Part shown: one piece after another, positions 28,653-37,131 of the stretch
Layout: each line of letters begins with the position of its first letter
How positions within the stretch are numbered: position 1 is the stretch's first letter
From: Parasphingopyxis algicola
Lineage (GTDB): Bacteria; Pseudomonadota; Alphaproteobacteria; Sphingomonadales; Sphingomonadaceae
NCBI RefSeq assembly: GCF_013378075.1
Contig: NZ_CP051131.1
Span: 1,116,001 to 1,180,000 of the forward strand
Length of the DNA stretch: 64,000 nt
Reading direction: 5' to 3'
Position numbers and translations under genes: made by a program
Notes under the pieces: model-generated
Databases searched by the model: none
What the model was told of the DNA's origin: nothing
Seen by the model: only the letters and a program-made list of their open reading frames with translations

Positions 28653-29876
28653 CTACCGCACCGCCCCCAAGACGCTCTCGGGCACCCGGCCCACCGTGAT
28701 ATGCTTGGGCGCGCGGCCGATATCGAGCCGGGCGACTTCCGCGCGCGCCGCGATATCGATCAGCGACACATCGTCGCTGCGATTGTTGGCGACGACGCAG
28801 ATCGCGCCGTCCGCGCTCACCGCCGACCAGCTCGGCGCATTGCCGACGGGCACCGTGGCGAGCAGCTCCAGCCCCTCGGTCGCGACCAGCGCCGCATAGT
28901 CCGACGCCCGGCCCGCCGCGCACAAAGTCGCGCCGTCCGGCGTTATCACCAGTCCGTGATGCGGCGCCTCGAAATCCCAGTCCTCCTCGCTCACGCCCGC
29001 GGCCACCGGCAGGTCGATCCGGTCGACGATCTCGCGCCGCGCGAAATCATAGGTCACGATCGAATGCTCGTTCGAGAGCTGGGCATAGAGCAGGCTCTCG
29101 TCGGGCGAGAGCTGGAACGGCCGGATGCCGCGCGGGAAGCGGTGGCGGTCGATCCGCTCGAGGGTCGCCGCGTCATAGACGGTCAGCTGATAGGGCCAGG
29201 GATCGTCCGCGTCCTCCGCCGCGCCGCGCGCGGTTTCGTCCTCCTCCTGCATGTCGCCGAGGCTGGCGCTCAAGATCCGGTGATTGTCCGGCGTCGCATG
29301 GACGTCGTGCGGCCATACACCGGTGCGGAGGCGCGCGAGCCGCTCCCCGGTCCGCGCGTCGAGCACGTCGAGCCGGTCCGAAATCGTGCCCGACACATAG
29401 AGCCGCGATCCATCGGGCGCGATCGCCATATGATCGGCGCGGACGCCCGCGACGCGCGTCCGCCAGCGCAGGATCCCGCTCGCCAGATCGAACGCCGCGA
29501 CATCGCCGAGATGGCCGCGCGCTACATAGAGCGTACGCCCGTCGGGCGAGAGATCGGTGTCCTGCGCGTAGTTGAGACCGCCACCCCGCTCGATCAGCCG
29601 CTGGCCGGCGAGCCCCTGGGTAAAATCGCGGAAGATCGACACGCGGCGGCCGTCGGGCACGATATCGAGTGCGCCGATGACTTCGCGCGCCTCGATATCG
29701 ACGAGGCTGATCGTTCCGCCGACCGCGTTGGAAACGAAGGCGATTTCCCGGGTCGGCCCTTCCGGCGCCACCGCCACATCGACCGCCTCGGCGCCGACCC
29801 GCGATTCCTGCCAGACGCGATAGCCGGCGAAGAGCGCGAAGATGACGAGCGCGACGAGGAGAAGGCGTTTGATCAT
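28653..29876 (-). CDS. Exported beta-propeller (YVTN-type repeat) protein
   Basis: Protein of 407 residues: an N-terminal signal or anchor helix (KRLLLVALVIFALFAGYRVW, about 3-22) followed by repeated blades with the pattern LSPDGRTLYVARG, IAPDGSRLYVSGT, LSPDESLLYAQLS, ITPDGATLCAAGR and VSADGAICVVANN, as in YVTN/40-residue beta-propeller proteins of the periplasm. No catalytic motif was seen. Start ATG has a GAGG upstream. The frame stays open far upstream (to 30368) only because it reads through repeats; that part is not coding. Specific role unknown. Confidence 0.82.
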   Translation of the reverse strand: MIKRLLLVALVIFALFAGYRVWQESRVGAEAVDVAVAPEGPTREIAFVSNAVGGTISLVDIEAREVIGALDIVPDGRRVSIFRDFTQGLAGQRLIERGGGLNYAQDTDLSPDGRTLYVARGHLGDVAAFDLASGILRWRTRVAGVRADHMAIAPDGSRLYVSGTISDRLDVLDARTGERLARLRTGVWPHDVHATPDNHRILSASLGDMQEEDETARGAAEDADDPWPYQLTVYDAATLERIDRHRFPRGIRPFQLSPDESLLYAQLSNEHSIVTYDFARREIVDRIDLPVAAGVSEEDWDFEAPHHGLVITPDGATLCAAGRASDYAALVATEGLELLATVPVGNAPSWSAVSADGAICVVANNRSDDVSLIDIAARAEVARLDIGRAPKHITVGRVPESVLGAVR

Positions 29877-29902
29877 CGGCGGAACCTCGCTCTTCCTCAC
29901 AT

Positions 29903-29994
29903 CGTCATGCTGAACTTGGTTCAGCATCCACCCCCTATTCTCGCATTGCCGTCGCAGATTGAAAAGTGGATCCTGAACCAAGTTCAGGATGACG
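29903..29994. repeat. Palindromic repeat, family B, copy 3
   Basis: CGTCATGCTGAACTTGGTTC at the left, TGAACCAAGTTCAGGATGACG at the right: a compensated change (TTTC to GGTTC, matched in the other arm), which indicates that the stem itself is kept. Confidence 0.87.
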
Positions 29995-30013
29995 GGAGCG
30001 GATTTAGTGAACT

Positions 30014-30113
30014 CGTCATTGTGAGGAGCCGAAGGCGACGCGGCAATCCAGGGCCGCCAACGATACCGCTCGCTGCTCTGGATTGCTTCGTCGCTCCGCT
30101 CCTCGCAATGACG
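30014..30113. repeat. Palindromic repeat, family A, copy 4
   Basis: CGTCATTGTGAGGAGCC at the left, CTCCTCGCAATGACG at the right, with GGCAATCCAGGGC and GCTCTGGATTGC inside. It ends eight bases before the broken GIY-YIG gene. Confidence 0.83.
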
Positions 30114-30121
30114 ATGCAGTG

Positions 30122-30408
30122 TCAGGCGATAGCCGCATACAAGTCCCGCCATGTCGGATTGCCGGCCTCGATCAGTGCAAGTTTCTTCTTCCGTGATCCG
30201 GCCTTGATCTGCTTCTCGCGCGCGATGGCGGCTTCCATCGTCTCGTGCATCTCGAACCAGACGAGCAGCTTGCAGCCATAGCGTTTGGAAAAGCCGGGAA
30301 AGGTGCCTTCCTGTGCTGCCACGCGCGCTGCAGCAGATTGGAGGTGACGCCGGTGTAAACCGCCCCATTCCGCCTGTTCGCCATCATATAAACCGCCGGC
30401 TGGCTCAC
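30122..30408 (-). pseudogene. GIY-YIG endonuclease gene with a frameshift
   Basis: The N-terminal half reads in one frame (start GTG at 30408; AVYMMANRRNGAVYTGVTSN, then LLQRAWQHRK), and the C-terminal half in another (GTFPGFSKRYGCKLLVW, then AIAREKQIKAG, ending at 30122). The switch lies near 30300-30310, at AGGAAGGCACC on the minus strand, and fits loss of one G. Joined, the halves match small GIY-YIG family proteins of about 95 residues, such as the intact one at 42410-42721. A sequencing error cannot be ruled out. Family A repeats flank it on both sides. Confidence 0.8.
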
Positions 30409-30431
30409 TCAACCCATGCCTCAACCAGTAT

Positions 30432-30537
30432 CGTCATTGCGAGGAGGCCCGAGTTTGTCTCGGGACGACGCGGCAATCCAGAGCGGCTGGCGGTGTCGCT
30501 TGCGGGTCTGGATTGCTTCGCTACGCTCGCAATGACG
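30432..30537. repeat. Palindromic repeat, family A, copy 5
   Basis: CGTCATTGCGAGGAGGCCC at the left, GCTACGCTCGCAATGACG at the right, with GGCAATCCAGAGC and TCTGGATTGC inside; the left arm carries a GTCTCGGGACGA insert. Lies between pccB and the broken GIY-YIG gene. Confidence 0.83.
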
Positions 30538-30560
30538 AGGGACGTCAATTCGATCACGCC

Positions 30561-32093
30561 CTACAACGGAATGTTATCGTGCTTCTTCCAGGGGTTCTCG
30601 AGCGTCTTGTTCCGCAGCTTCCGTAGCCCCAGCGCGACCCGGCGCCGGGTCGAATGCGGCATGATGACCTCGTCGATAAAGCCTTTCGCCGCCGCGACGA
30701 AAGGATTGGCGAAGCGGTCTTCATATTCTTTTGTTTTTTCGGCGATCTTTTCGGGATCGTCGCGGTCCTTCCTAAAAATGATCTCGACCGCGCCCTTGGC
30801 GCCCATCACCGCGATCTCGGCGGTCGGCCAGGCATAGTTGAGATCGCCGCGCAGATGCTTCGACGCCATCACATCATAGGCGCCGCCATAGGCCTTGCGC
30901 GTGATCACCGTGATCTTCGGCACCGTCGCCTCGGCATATGCAAACAGAAGCTTCGCGCCATGCTTGATGATGCCGTTATGCTCCTGCCCCACGCCGGGGA
31001 GGAAGCCCGGCACGTCGACAAAGGTCACGATCGGGATATCGAAGGCGTCGCAGAAGCGCACGAAGCGCCCGCCCTTTTTCGACGCCGCGATATCGAGACA
31101 GCCGGCGAGCACCGTCGGCTGGTTGGCGACGATGCCGACCGTGCGGCCCTCGATCCGGCCGAAGCCGATGATGATGTTCGCCGCATGGGCCGGCTGGAGC
31201 TCGAAAAACTCGCCCTCGTCGACCGTTTTCCGGATCAGTTCGTGCATGTCATAGGGCGTCGCCGCGCTCGCCGGGATCAGCGTGTCGAGGCTCGGCTCTT
31301 CGCGATCCCAGGCGTCGGCGGTCGGCCGTTCGGGCACCTCTTCGCGATTCGAGGCGGGCAGATAGTCGATGAAATCGCGCGCCGCCATCAGCGCCTCGAT
31401 ATCGTTCTCGAACGCCACGTCCGCGACGCCCGACCTGGTCGTGTGCGTGACCGCCCCGCCCAATTCCTCCTGCGTCACCACTTCGTTGGTGACCGTCTTA
31501 ACGACGTCGGGTCCGGTCACGAACATGTAGGACGAATCCTTCACCATGAAGATGAAGTCGGTCATTGCCGGGCTGTACACCGCGCCGCCCGCGCACGGGC
31601 CCATGATGAGGCTGAGCTGCGGCACGACGCCCGAGGCGAGCACGTTGCGCTGGAACACCTCGGCATAGCCGCCGAGCGACGCCACGCCTTCCTGGATGCG
31701 CGCGCCGCCGGAGTCGTTGAGGCCGATCACCGGCGCGCCGACCTTCATCGCGGTGTCCATCACCTTGCAGATCTTCTCGGCATGCCGCTCGCTGAGCGAA
31801 CCGCCGAACACGGTGAAATCCTGGCTGAAGGCGTAAACGAGCCGGCCGTTGATCGTGCCCGATCCGGTGACGACGCCGTCGCCGGGCACGATCTGGTCCT
31901 GCATGTCGAAATCGACGCAATTATGCTCGACGAACATGTCGAGCTCCTCGAACGAGCCTTCGTCGAACAGGATCTCGAGCCGCTCGCGCGCGGTCAGCTT
32001 GCCCTTGGCGTGCTGTCCGTCGATGCGTTTCTGGCCGCCGCCCATACGGGCGGCTTCGCGCCGGCGTTCAAGATCTTCGATAACGTCCTGCAT
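30561..32093 (-). CDS. pccB: Propionyl-CoA carboxylase beta subunit (carboxyltransferase)
   Basis: Carboxyltransferase (510 residues) that moves CO2 from biotin to propionyl-CoA, partner of PccA. Two crotonase-like halves: acyl-CoA binding N-half with [16 protein letters not shown] and ALIM-type [17 protein letters not shown] (oxyanion GG), and C-half with [22 protein letters not shown] and [16 protein letters not shown]. Length and residues fit PCC beta better than methylcrotonyl-CoA carboxylase beta (at 45.4-47.0 kb). Unusually, pccB and pccA are about 8 kb apart, with the epimerase and mutase between. Confidence 0.95.
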   Translation of the reverse strand: MQDVIEDLERRREAARMGGGQKRIDGQHAKGKLTARERLEILFDEGSFEELDMFVEHNCVDFDMQDQIVPGDGVVTGSGTINGRLVYAFSQDFTVFGGSLSERHAEKICKVMDTAMKVGAPVIGLNDSGGARIQEGVASLGGYAEVFQRNVLASGVVPQLSLIMGPCAGGAVYSPAMTDFIFMVKDSSYMFVTGPDVVKTVTNEVVTQEELGGAVTHTTRSGVADVAFENDIEALMAARDFIDYLPASNREEVPERPTADAWDREEPSLDTLIPASAATPYDMHELIRKTVDEGEFFELQPAHAANIIIGFGRIEGRTVGIVANQPTVLAGCLDIAASKKGGRFVRFCDAFDIPIVTFVDVPGFLPGVGQEHNGIIKHGAKLLFAYAEATVPKITVITRKAYGGAYDVMASKHLRGDLNYAWPTAEIAVMGAKGAVEIIFRKDRDDPEKIAEKTKEYEDRFANPFVAAAKGFIDEVIMPHSTRRRVALGLRKLRNKTLENPWKKHDNIPL

Positions 32094-32169
32094 AACTCTC
32101 CCCTTTTGCGCGTCAGAAAGAAGAGGATGCCTGCATTGTCAATGCTATCCCTATCCTTGCGGCAAAGCC

Positions 32170-32280
32170 CGTCATGGCGGGGACCCCGGACTTGATCCGG
32201 GGGACGAAGCAATCCGGAGCGGCTGGCGATATCGCTCATGGCCCTGGATTGCCGCGGGCCTTCGGCCCCCCGCAATGACG
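32170..32280. repeat. Degenerate hybrid palindrome between mmsB and pccB
   Basis: Starts CGTCATGGCGGGGACCCCGG and ends CGCAATGACG; the core AAGCAATCCGGAGC and CCTGGATTGCC is of family A, while CTTGATCCGG matches the family B variant at 48553-48636. It looks like a recombined or decayed element. Confidence 0.7.
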
Positions 32281-32326
32281 AATGGCGGCGTCCGGTCTCC
32301 CCCTCGTTCGAGAGAGGCGGTAAATG

Positions 32327-33217
32327 TCAATCCGTGGAACTGGCTTCGAGGAACTTGATAATGCCGGAAAAATCCTTCTTCTCGCCGCCATGCTTGACGA
32401 ACTGCTCGTACATGGCGCGCGCCTTGGCGCCCATCGGGGTGCGCATCCCGGCCTCGTCGGCGGCCTCCATGGCGAGCTTGAGGTCCTTGAGCATCAGCGG
32501 CGCGGCGAACCCGCCTTCATAATCGTGATCGGCCGGGCTTTCGGGCCCGACGCCGGGGACCGGGCAATAGCTCGTCATCGACCAGCTCTGGCCCGAGGCC
32601 TTGCTCGAAATGTCGAAGAAGGTCTGCGGATCGAGGCCCAGCGACTGGGCGAGGTTGAAGGTTTCGCAGGTCGCGATCATCGTCGCGCCCAAGAGCATAT
32701 TGTTGCAGATCTTGGCCGCCTGCCCCGCCCCGGCCTCGCCGGCATGGATGACGGCCTTGCCCATGTCCTCGAGAATCGGCCGGGCGCGTTCGAACGCGGT
32801 TTCACGGCCACCGACCATGAAGGTCAGTGTGCCGCCGGACGCCGCGGCGATCCCGCCCGAAACCGGCGCATCGACCATCAGCAGCCCCTTGCCCGCCGCC
32901 ATTTCGGCGACGTCGCGCGCGGTCGCGACGTCGATCGTCGAACAATCGAGCAGCAGCGTGCCGGGGTCGGCATTGTCGAACACATCGTCGACATAGACGG
33001 CTTTGACGTGCTTGCCGGCGGGCAGCATGGTGACGACGGCCTCGGCGCCCTTCACCGCGTCCGCGCCGGATCCGGCGACCCGGCAGCCATTGGCCTTGGC
33101 GGCCTCCAGCGCCTCCTCCGAAATATCGAAGGCGGCGACGTCATGCCCGGCCTTGGCGAGGTTCGCGGCCATCCCGCTCCCCATATGGCCGAGCCCGATA
33201 AAGGCGATTGTGGTCAT
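32327..33217 (-). CDS. mmsB: 3-hydroxyisobutyrate dehydrogenase
   Basis: NAD-dependent enzyme of valine degradation (296 residues) making methylmalonate semialdehyde. N-terminal Rossmann fold IAFIGLGHMGSGMAANL (about 4-20), the substrate loop DAPVSGGIAAASGGTLTFMVGG (about 115-136) and catalytic Lys in GQAAKICNN (about 168-176) are all seen. AAGGGG ribosome site. Its product feeds MmsA at 37.1-38.6 kb; the enoyl-CoA hydratase and acyl-CoA dehydrogenase genes are just upstream in the same direction. Confidence 0.95.
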   Translation of the reverse strand: MTTIAFIGLGHMGSGMAANLAKAGHDVAAFDISEEALEAAKANGCRVAGSGADAVKGAEAVVTMLPAGKHVKAVYVDDVFDNADPGTLLLDCSTIDVATARDVAEMAAGKGLLMVDAPVSGGIAAASGGTLTFMVGGRETAFERARPILEDMGKAVIHAGEAGAGQAAKICNNMLLGATMIATCETFNLAQSLGLDPQTFFDISSKASGQSWSMTSYCPVPGVGPESPADHDYEGGFAAPLMLKDLKLAMEAADEAGMRTPMGAKARAMYEQFVKHGGEKKDFSGIIKFLEASSTD

Positions 33218-33239
33218 TGGATTAACCCCTTCAATGATT

Positions 33240-33385
33240 CGTCATGCTGGACTTGTTTCAGCATCCACCCGTCTTCGTGCGACTTCGCTGGCACTTTTCT
33301 CGCTCGTTTTCCAGCACGGCCTGTCCGCACCGGACAATCGGCCACCCAGCCCAAAAGTGGATTCTGAAACAAGTCCAGAATGACG
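33240..33385. repeat. Palindromic repeat, family B, copy 4 (long centre)
   Basis: CGTCATGCTGGACTTGTTTC at the left and CTGAAACAAGTCCAGAATGACG at the right, again with compensated arms (GGAC matched by GTCC). The loop is longer than in the other copies, about 90 bases. Confidence 0.85.
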
Positions 33386-33393
33386 ATAATATT

Positions 33394-34167
33394 TCACTTA
33401 CCCGTCCAATTGGCCTCGCGCTTCTCGACAAAGGCGGCCATGCCTTCCTTCTGGTCCTCCGAGCCGAACAGGCCGTGGAACAGGCGGCGCTCGAAGGCGA
33501 TGCCCTGGGCGAGCGTGGTTTCGAAAGCGGCGTTGACCATCTCCTTGGTCGCCATCGCCGCGAGCGGACCCATCCCGGCGATCGTCTCGGCGGTCTTCAC
33601 GGCTTCGTCCGCCAGATCGTCCGCCGGAACGACTTTCGCGACGAGCCCCAGCCCTTCGGCCTCTTCCGCGTCCATCATCCGGCCGGTCAGGCACATTTCC
33701 ATCGTCTTGGCCTTGCCGATCGCGCGCGCCATGCGCTGCGAGCCGCCCATGCCGGGCGTCACTCCCAATTTGATCTCGGGCTGGCCGAACTTGGCGCTGT
33801 CCGCCGCGATGATGAAATCGGCCATCATCGCGACCTCGCAGCCGCCGCCCAGCGCATAGCCGGCCACCGCGGCGATCCACGGCTTGCGGGTCTGCGTCAC
33901 CCGCTCCCAGCCGCCGAAATGGTTGGCGCCGTACATGTCGGCGAAGCTCTGGTCCGACATCTCCTTGATGTCCGCGCCCGCCGCGAACGCCTTTTCGCTG
34001 CCGGTGAGCACCGCGCAGCGCTGGCTGTCGTCCGCGTCGAAGGCGGCAAAGGCGTCGATCGCCTCGTCGAGCACCTGATTGTTGAGCGCGTTCAGCGCCT
34101 TGGGGCGATTGAGCGTGATCAGCGTGACGGCGCCGCGCTGTTCGACGAGGATGGTTTCGTATTCCAT
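33394..34167 (-). CDS. Short-chain enoyl-CoA hydratase
   Basis: Crotonase (257 residues, the family length) that adds water to enoyl-CoA; in this setting probably methacrylyl-CoA in valine degradation. Both catalytic Glu of classic hydratases are present: [11 protein letters not shown] (about 108-118) and [15 protein letters not shown] (about 130-144). N-terminus [15 protein letters not shown] is typical. The ATG at 34167 is preceded by GCAGGTGA; the in-frame GTG three codons upstream is not preferred. Lies between mmsB and the acyl-CoA dehydrogenase gene. Confidence 0.93.
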   Translation of the reverse strand: MEYETILVEQRGAVTLITLNRPKALNALNNQVLDEAIDAFAAFDADDSQRCAVLTGSEKAFAAGADIKEMSDQSFADMYGANHFGGWERVTQTRKPWIAAVAGYALGGGCEVAMMADFIIAADSAKFGQPEIKLGVTPGMGGSQRMARAIGKAKTMEMCLTGRMMDAEEAEGLGLVAKVVPADDLADEAVKTAETIAGMGPLAAMATKEMVNAAFETTLAQGIAFERRLFHGLFGSEDQKEGMAAFVEKREANWTGK

Positions 34168-34194
34168 AGATATCACCTGCTAAATTAACCCGTT

Positions 34195-34281
34195 AGTGTC
34201 GAGCGGCGGTTCGAGCGAAGCCGAGAACCAAAGTCGAGACATCGTCCCGGGCGGCCCGTGTCTCGACTACGCTCGACACCA
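34195..34281. repeat. Palindromic repeat, family F, intergenic copy
   Basis: Outer arms GTGTCGAG and CTCGACAC; inside, GTCGAGAC and GTCTCGAC plus GTTCGAGCGAAGCCGAGAAC. It shares TCGACTACGCTCG and GTCGAGAC with the insertion in pccA at 21364-21510. Between the acyl-CoA dehydrogenase and enoyl-CoA hydratase genes. Confidence 0.8.
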
Positions 34282-34306
34282 ACGGCGTGTTCAATTCCAA
34301 GACAAT

Positions 34307-35449
34307 TTACTGCCGCAGCATGTCGCGCGAGACGATCATGCGCATGATCTGGTTCGTGCCTTCCAAAATCGAATGGACGCGCAGATCGCGCCAGAAGCGT
34401 TCGATCGGATAATCCTGCAGATAGCCATAGCCGCCGAACAGCTGCAGCGCATCGTTGACGATCTTGCTGCCGTTATCGGTCGCCAGCCGCTTGGCCATCG
34501 CGGCGAACCGCGTCTTGTCCGGCGATCCCGCCGTCACCTTGGCCGCCGCTGTGTACAGCAGCATGCGCGCCGCCTGGAGATCGGTTTCCATATCGGCGAG
34601 CATGAACTGGGTGTTTTGGAAATCGGCGATCGCCTGTCCGAACTGCTTGCGCTCCTTGGTGTAGCCCACCGCCTCGTCGAGGCACCGCTGCGCGCCGCCG
34701 AGCGAACAGGCGCCGATATTGAGCCGCCCGCCATCGAGCCCCATCATCGCGATGCGGAAGCCTTCCCCCTCGTCGCCCACACGGTTTTCCACAGGAACGC
34801 GCACATTGTCGAAATTGACCTGCGCGGTCGGCTGCGAATGCCAGCCCAGCTTCTTCTCGAACGCGCCGAAGGAAACGCCCTCCATCTCCTTCTCGATCAC
34901 GAGGCAGGAAATGCCCTTGGGCCCGTCTTCGCCGGTGCGGACCATGCAGACATAGATCCCGTTCTCGCCGCCGCCCGAGATAAAGGCTTTCGAGCCCGAC
35001 ACGACATAATCGTCGCCGTCGCGCACGGCCTTGGTCTTGAGCGCGGCGGCGTCGGACCCCGAACCCGGTTCGGTCAGGCAATAGCTGGCGACGCGCTCGC
35101 AGGTCACGAGCCGGGGCAGATATTTCTCTTTCACCGCGTCGGCGCCGAACGTGTCGACCATCCAGCTCGCCATATTGTGGATCGAAATGAAGGCGCTGGT
35201 CGAGGGGCAGCCATAGGCCATCGCCTCCATGATCAGCGCCGCCTCGAGCCGGCCGAGCCCGATCCCGCCCGATTCCTCGGACACGTAGATCGCGCCGAAG
35301 CCGAGTTCGGCAGCCTTGCCGATCGTATCGCGCGGGAAGATATGCTTCTCGTCCCATTCAGCGGCGTGCGGGGTGATCTCGTCGGCGGTGAATTTCTGCG
35401 CCATCTCCTGGATCTGGCGCTGTTCGTCGGTCAGGTCGAATTGTGTCAT
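34307..35449 (-). CDS. Acyl-CoA dehydrogenase (isobutyryl-CoA dehydrogenase-like)
   Basis: FAD enzyme (380 residues) of the acyl-CoA dehydrogenase family. The sequence resembles isobutyryl-CoA dehydrogenase (ACAD8), the third step of valine degradation: YCLTEPGSGSDAAAL (about 123-137), ISGGGENGIYVCM, ERKQFGQAIADFQNTQF and LQLFGGYGYLQDYPIERFWRD are visible, and the catalytic Glu lies in SILEGTNQIMRMI near the C-terminus. Placement directly before the hydratase and mmsB supports the valine assignment; a broad short branched-chain enzyme is the alternative. Confidence 0.9.
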   Translation of the reverse strand: MTQFDLTDEQRQIQEMAQKFTADEITPHAAEWDEKHIFPRDTIGKAAELGFGAIYVSEESGGIGLGRLEAALIMEAMAYGCPSTSAFISIHNMASWMVDTFGADAVKEKYLPRLVTCERVASYCLTEPGSGSDAAALKTKAVRDGDDYVVSGSKAFISGGGENGIYVCMVRTGEDGPKGISCLVIEKEMEGVSFGAFEKKLGWHSQPTAQVNFDNVRVPVENRVGDEGEGFRIAMMGLDGGRLNIGACSLGGAQRCLDEAVGYTKERKQFGQAIADFQNTQFMLADMETDLQAARMLLYTAAAKVTAGSPDKTRFAAMAKRLATDNGSKIVNDALQLFGGYGYLQDYPIERFWRDLRVHSILEGTNQIMRMIVSRDMLRQ

Positions 35450-35564
35450 GCGCGCCCCTTAGCACCGGCCAAGCCGCCCGCGCCAGTATCCTGTTGCCCG
35501 TCCCGGGCGAACTCTCTAAAATGGTACGGAACGAACGATACAGCTGTCGGCAGGAGTAAGACCC

Positions 35565-35753
35565 GTGAGGACATTTGGCGCGATCATCATGCTGCTAGCG
35601 TTGTCCGCGTGCAGCCGGCATGTCGACTGGACCTATCTCGACTGGAACGGGCTGGCGGTCGATGTCTGCGAGGATGTCGACAGCTGCGAGGTCGAGGATG
35701 CGCGCGACTATCAGGGCGCGCCGCACGAACAGGCGATGCGCGAACCGCGCTAG
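35565..35753 (+). CDS. Small lipoprotein
   Basis: Predicted lipoprotein of 62 residues with signal and lipobox MLLALSAC (Cys16). The mature part is short and acidic, with a pair of cysteines in VCEDVDSCEVED. Start is GTG, with CAGGAG eight bases upstream. Divergent from the acyl-CoA dehydrogenase gene. Not recognised as a named family. Confidence 0.65.
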   Translation: MRTFGAIIMLLALSACSRHVDWTYLDWNGLAVDVCEDVDSCEVEDARDYQGAPHEQAMREPR

Positions 35754-35778
35754 CCGCCAGCGAAGGCATATGGCTGTT

Positions 35779-35870
35779 CGTCATTGCGAGCGCAGCGAAG
35801 CAATCCAGAGCGGCTGGCGACGGCCTTGGCGGCTCTGGATTGCTTCGTCGCTGCGCTCCTCGCAATGACG
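35779..35870. repeat. Palindromic repeat, family A, copy 6
   Basis: CGTCATTGCGAGCGCAGCGA at the left and GCTCCTCGCAATGACG at the right, close to copy 1 in sequence. Lies between the convergent lipoprotein and RidA-like genes, a terminator-like place. Confidence 0.88.
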
Positions 35871-35879
35871 AGTGGTGAA

Positions 35880-36305
35880 CTAACGGGTCGCGATCACGGC
35901 TTCCGCCTCTATCTCCACCTTCCATTCGGGGCGCAGCAGCTCGGCGACGACGACCATCGTCGCGGCGGGCCGGATATCGCCAAACAACTCGCCATGGACC
36001 GCGCCGATCGCATCGCCGTCCACCGCATCGGTCACGAACATGCGCGTGCGCACGACATCGGCCATGCTGCCACCCAGCTCGCCGATCGCCGCCTCGATGA
36101 TCGCGAAACAGCGCCGCGCCTGTGCAGCCGCATCGCCCGGCGTCGAGCTGCCATCGGCTTCGATCGGGCCGGTGCCGGAGACGAGGATACGGTTGCCGGT
36201 GCGGATGGCGCGGGAGAAGCCGAACGCCTTTTCGAAGGGGGAAGCGGAACCGGTGTGCTGCCTGCCGGAATCAGACCCGGTGTGCTGCCTGCCGGAATCA
36301 GACAT
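35880..36305 (-). CDS. RidA/YjgF family protein
   Basis: Small trimeric-type RidA/YER057c/UK114 protein (141 residues); the family removes reactive enamine/imine intermediates. The core is clear: SRAIRTGNRILVSGTGPIE near 35-53, ARRCFAIIEAAIGELGGSMADVVRTRMFV near 67-95, and the C-terminal ATMVVVAELLRPEWKVEIEAEAV. The usual active Arg fits TRMFVTD. The N-terminus carries SDSGRQHTG twice, read from a perfect 27-base tandem duplication, and is poorly conserved in type. AAAGG precedes the ATG. Confidence 0.88.
   Translation of the reverse strand: MSDSGRQHTGSDSGRQHTGSASPFEKAFGFSRAIRTGNRILVSGTGPIEADGSSTPGDAAAQARRCFAIIEAAIGELGGSMADVVRTRMFVTDAVDGDAIGAVHGELFGDIRPAATMVVVAELLRPEWKVEIEAEAVIATR
36250..36303. 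repeat. Perfect 27-base tandem duplication at the start of the RidA-like gene
   Basis: The unit 36250-36276 is repeated exactly at 36277-36303 with no difference. It keeps the reading frame and gives nine extra residues at positions 2-19 of the protein. Absence of any difference suggests a recent event. Confidence 0.95.
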
Positions 36306-36392
36306 GGATGTCGCCTTTCGATGAACAGTGAGTCCCCTGGCGAACGCGGCGTCTCGCCGATTCCGCCGTTCGGGCAAAGACCATAGCCTATT

Positions 36393-36683
36393 CTACATCC
36401 GCTCGAAATGCTCGACGGCGCAGCTCGCTATCAGATGCTCCATGCCCGCGGGTATATGCGCTTCGTGCCAGGCACTGCCGAGCGCATCCTGCAATGCCTG
36501 GAGCGACGTCCATTCGGAGACCATCACATAATCGTCGGGCGTCCACTGCGTCGGTCTGCCGATGGACACCGATTCCATGCCTTGGCAGGATTCCATGAAC
36601 GGGACGGAGACGGTCCGGTATTTCTCCTCGAACTCGTCTTCCAATCCGATTTTGATGCACGCCCGGAAAATACGGATGATCAT
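36393..36683 (-). CDS. Antibiotic biosynthesis monooxygenase-like (ABM) protein
   Basis: Dimeric alpha-beta barrel protein of 96 residues: MIIRIFRACIKIGLEDEFEEKY, VSIGRPTQWTPDDYVMVSEWTSLQALQDAL and C-terminal AHIPAGMEHLIASCAVEHFERM. The fold is shared by small monooxygenases and heme- or quinone-acting proteins; the substrate is unknown. Upstream SD is AGGAGACTGGT just before the ATG. Follows the hypothetical gene at 36716 in the same direction (32 bases apart). Confidence 0.8.
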   Translation of the reverse strand: MIIRIFRACIKIGLEDEFEEKYRTVSVPFMESCQGMESVSIGRPTQWTPDDYVMVSEWTSLQALQDALGSAWHEAHIPAGMEHLIASCAVEHFERM

Positions 36684-36715
36684 ACCAGTCTCCTATTTGG
36701 ATCGAGAGCCGGGCC

Positions 36716-37126
36716 CTATTTCGAGGCATCCGCCGGCATCTGGCTCCCGACCTCGGCATCGATTGCCTCTTCGTCCACTATTTCCCGTGTCATGCGGAAG
36801 TCGCCAGCAATATCTTCGAGCGACCACCGCCCCTCGATCTGCCGACCATCGGAGGATAGCGTGCCGTCATAGTCCACGCGATGAGCTGCGTCGCTTGCAC
36901 CGTCATAGGTCTTCGCGAAGCTCACGGATCGCCCCCGCCGCCCGCCATTTACAAAGGCGTTCAATTCTGTCGAGGAGAGACCGATAGCGTTCGGCTCGCT
37001 GATGGTTCCGTTCAGAGCGCCATTGTCCTCGGTCAGGACAGCGAGGAACGATACCGGGCTGCCCATCCAGCTATGATCGTAACCGAATTGGCCGATCCAG
37101 AAACCGGACAAATTCAGCCTGTTCAT
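36716..37126 (-). CDS. Hypothetical protein
   Basis: Protein of 136 residues that I do not recognise. The sequence suggests an all-beta domain: LNLSGFWIGQFGYDH at the start, then FLAVLTEDNGALNGTISEPN, GRSVSFAKTYDG, VDYDGTLSSDGRQIEGRWS. The pattern of strands with IEGRWSLEDIAGDFRM is like small lipocalin-type or DUF-type calycins, but this is only an impression. No signal peptide. Five bases downstream of mmsA, so probably co-transcribed with it and the ABM gene. Confidence 0.7.
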   Translation of the reverse strand: MNRLNLSGFWIGQFGYDHSWMGSPVSFLAVLTEDNGALNGTISEPNAIGLSSTELNAFVNGGRRGRSVSFAKTYDGASDAAHRVDYDGTLSSDGRQIEGRWSLEDIAGDFRMTREIVDEEAIDAEVGSQMPADASK

Positions 37127-37131
37127 GCTCC

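Noticed and set aside
29877-30368. N-terminal extension of the beta-propeller gene
   Set aside because: It reads through two palindromic repeats and the broken GIY-YIG gene; the clear signal peptide starts at 29876.
27826-30537. Repeated palindromes as a possible CRISPR array
   Set aside because: Units are about 90-105 bases, spaced irregularly, separated by genes, and vary; no regular spacers and no cas genes.
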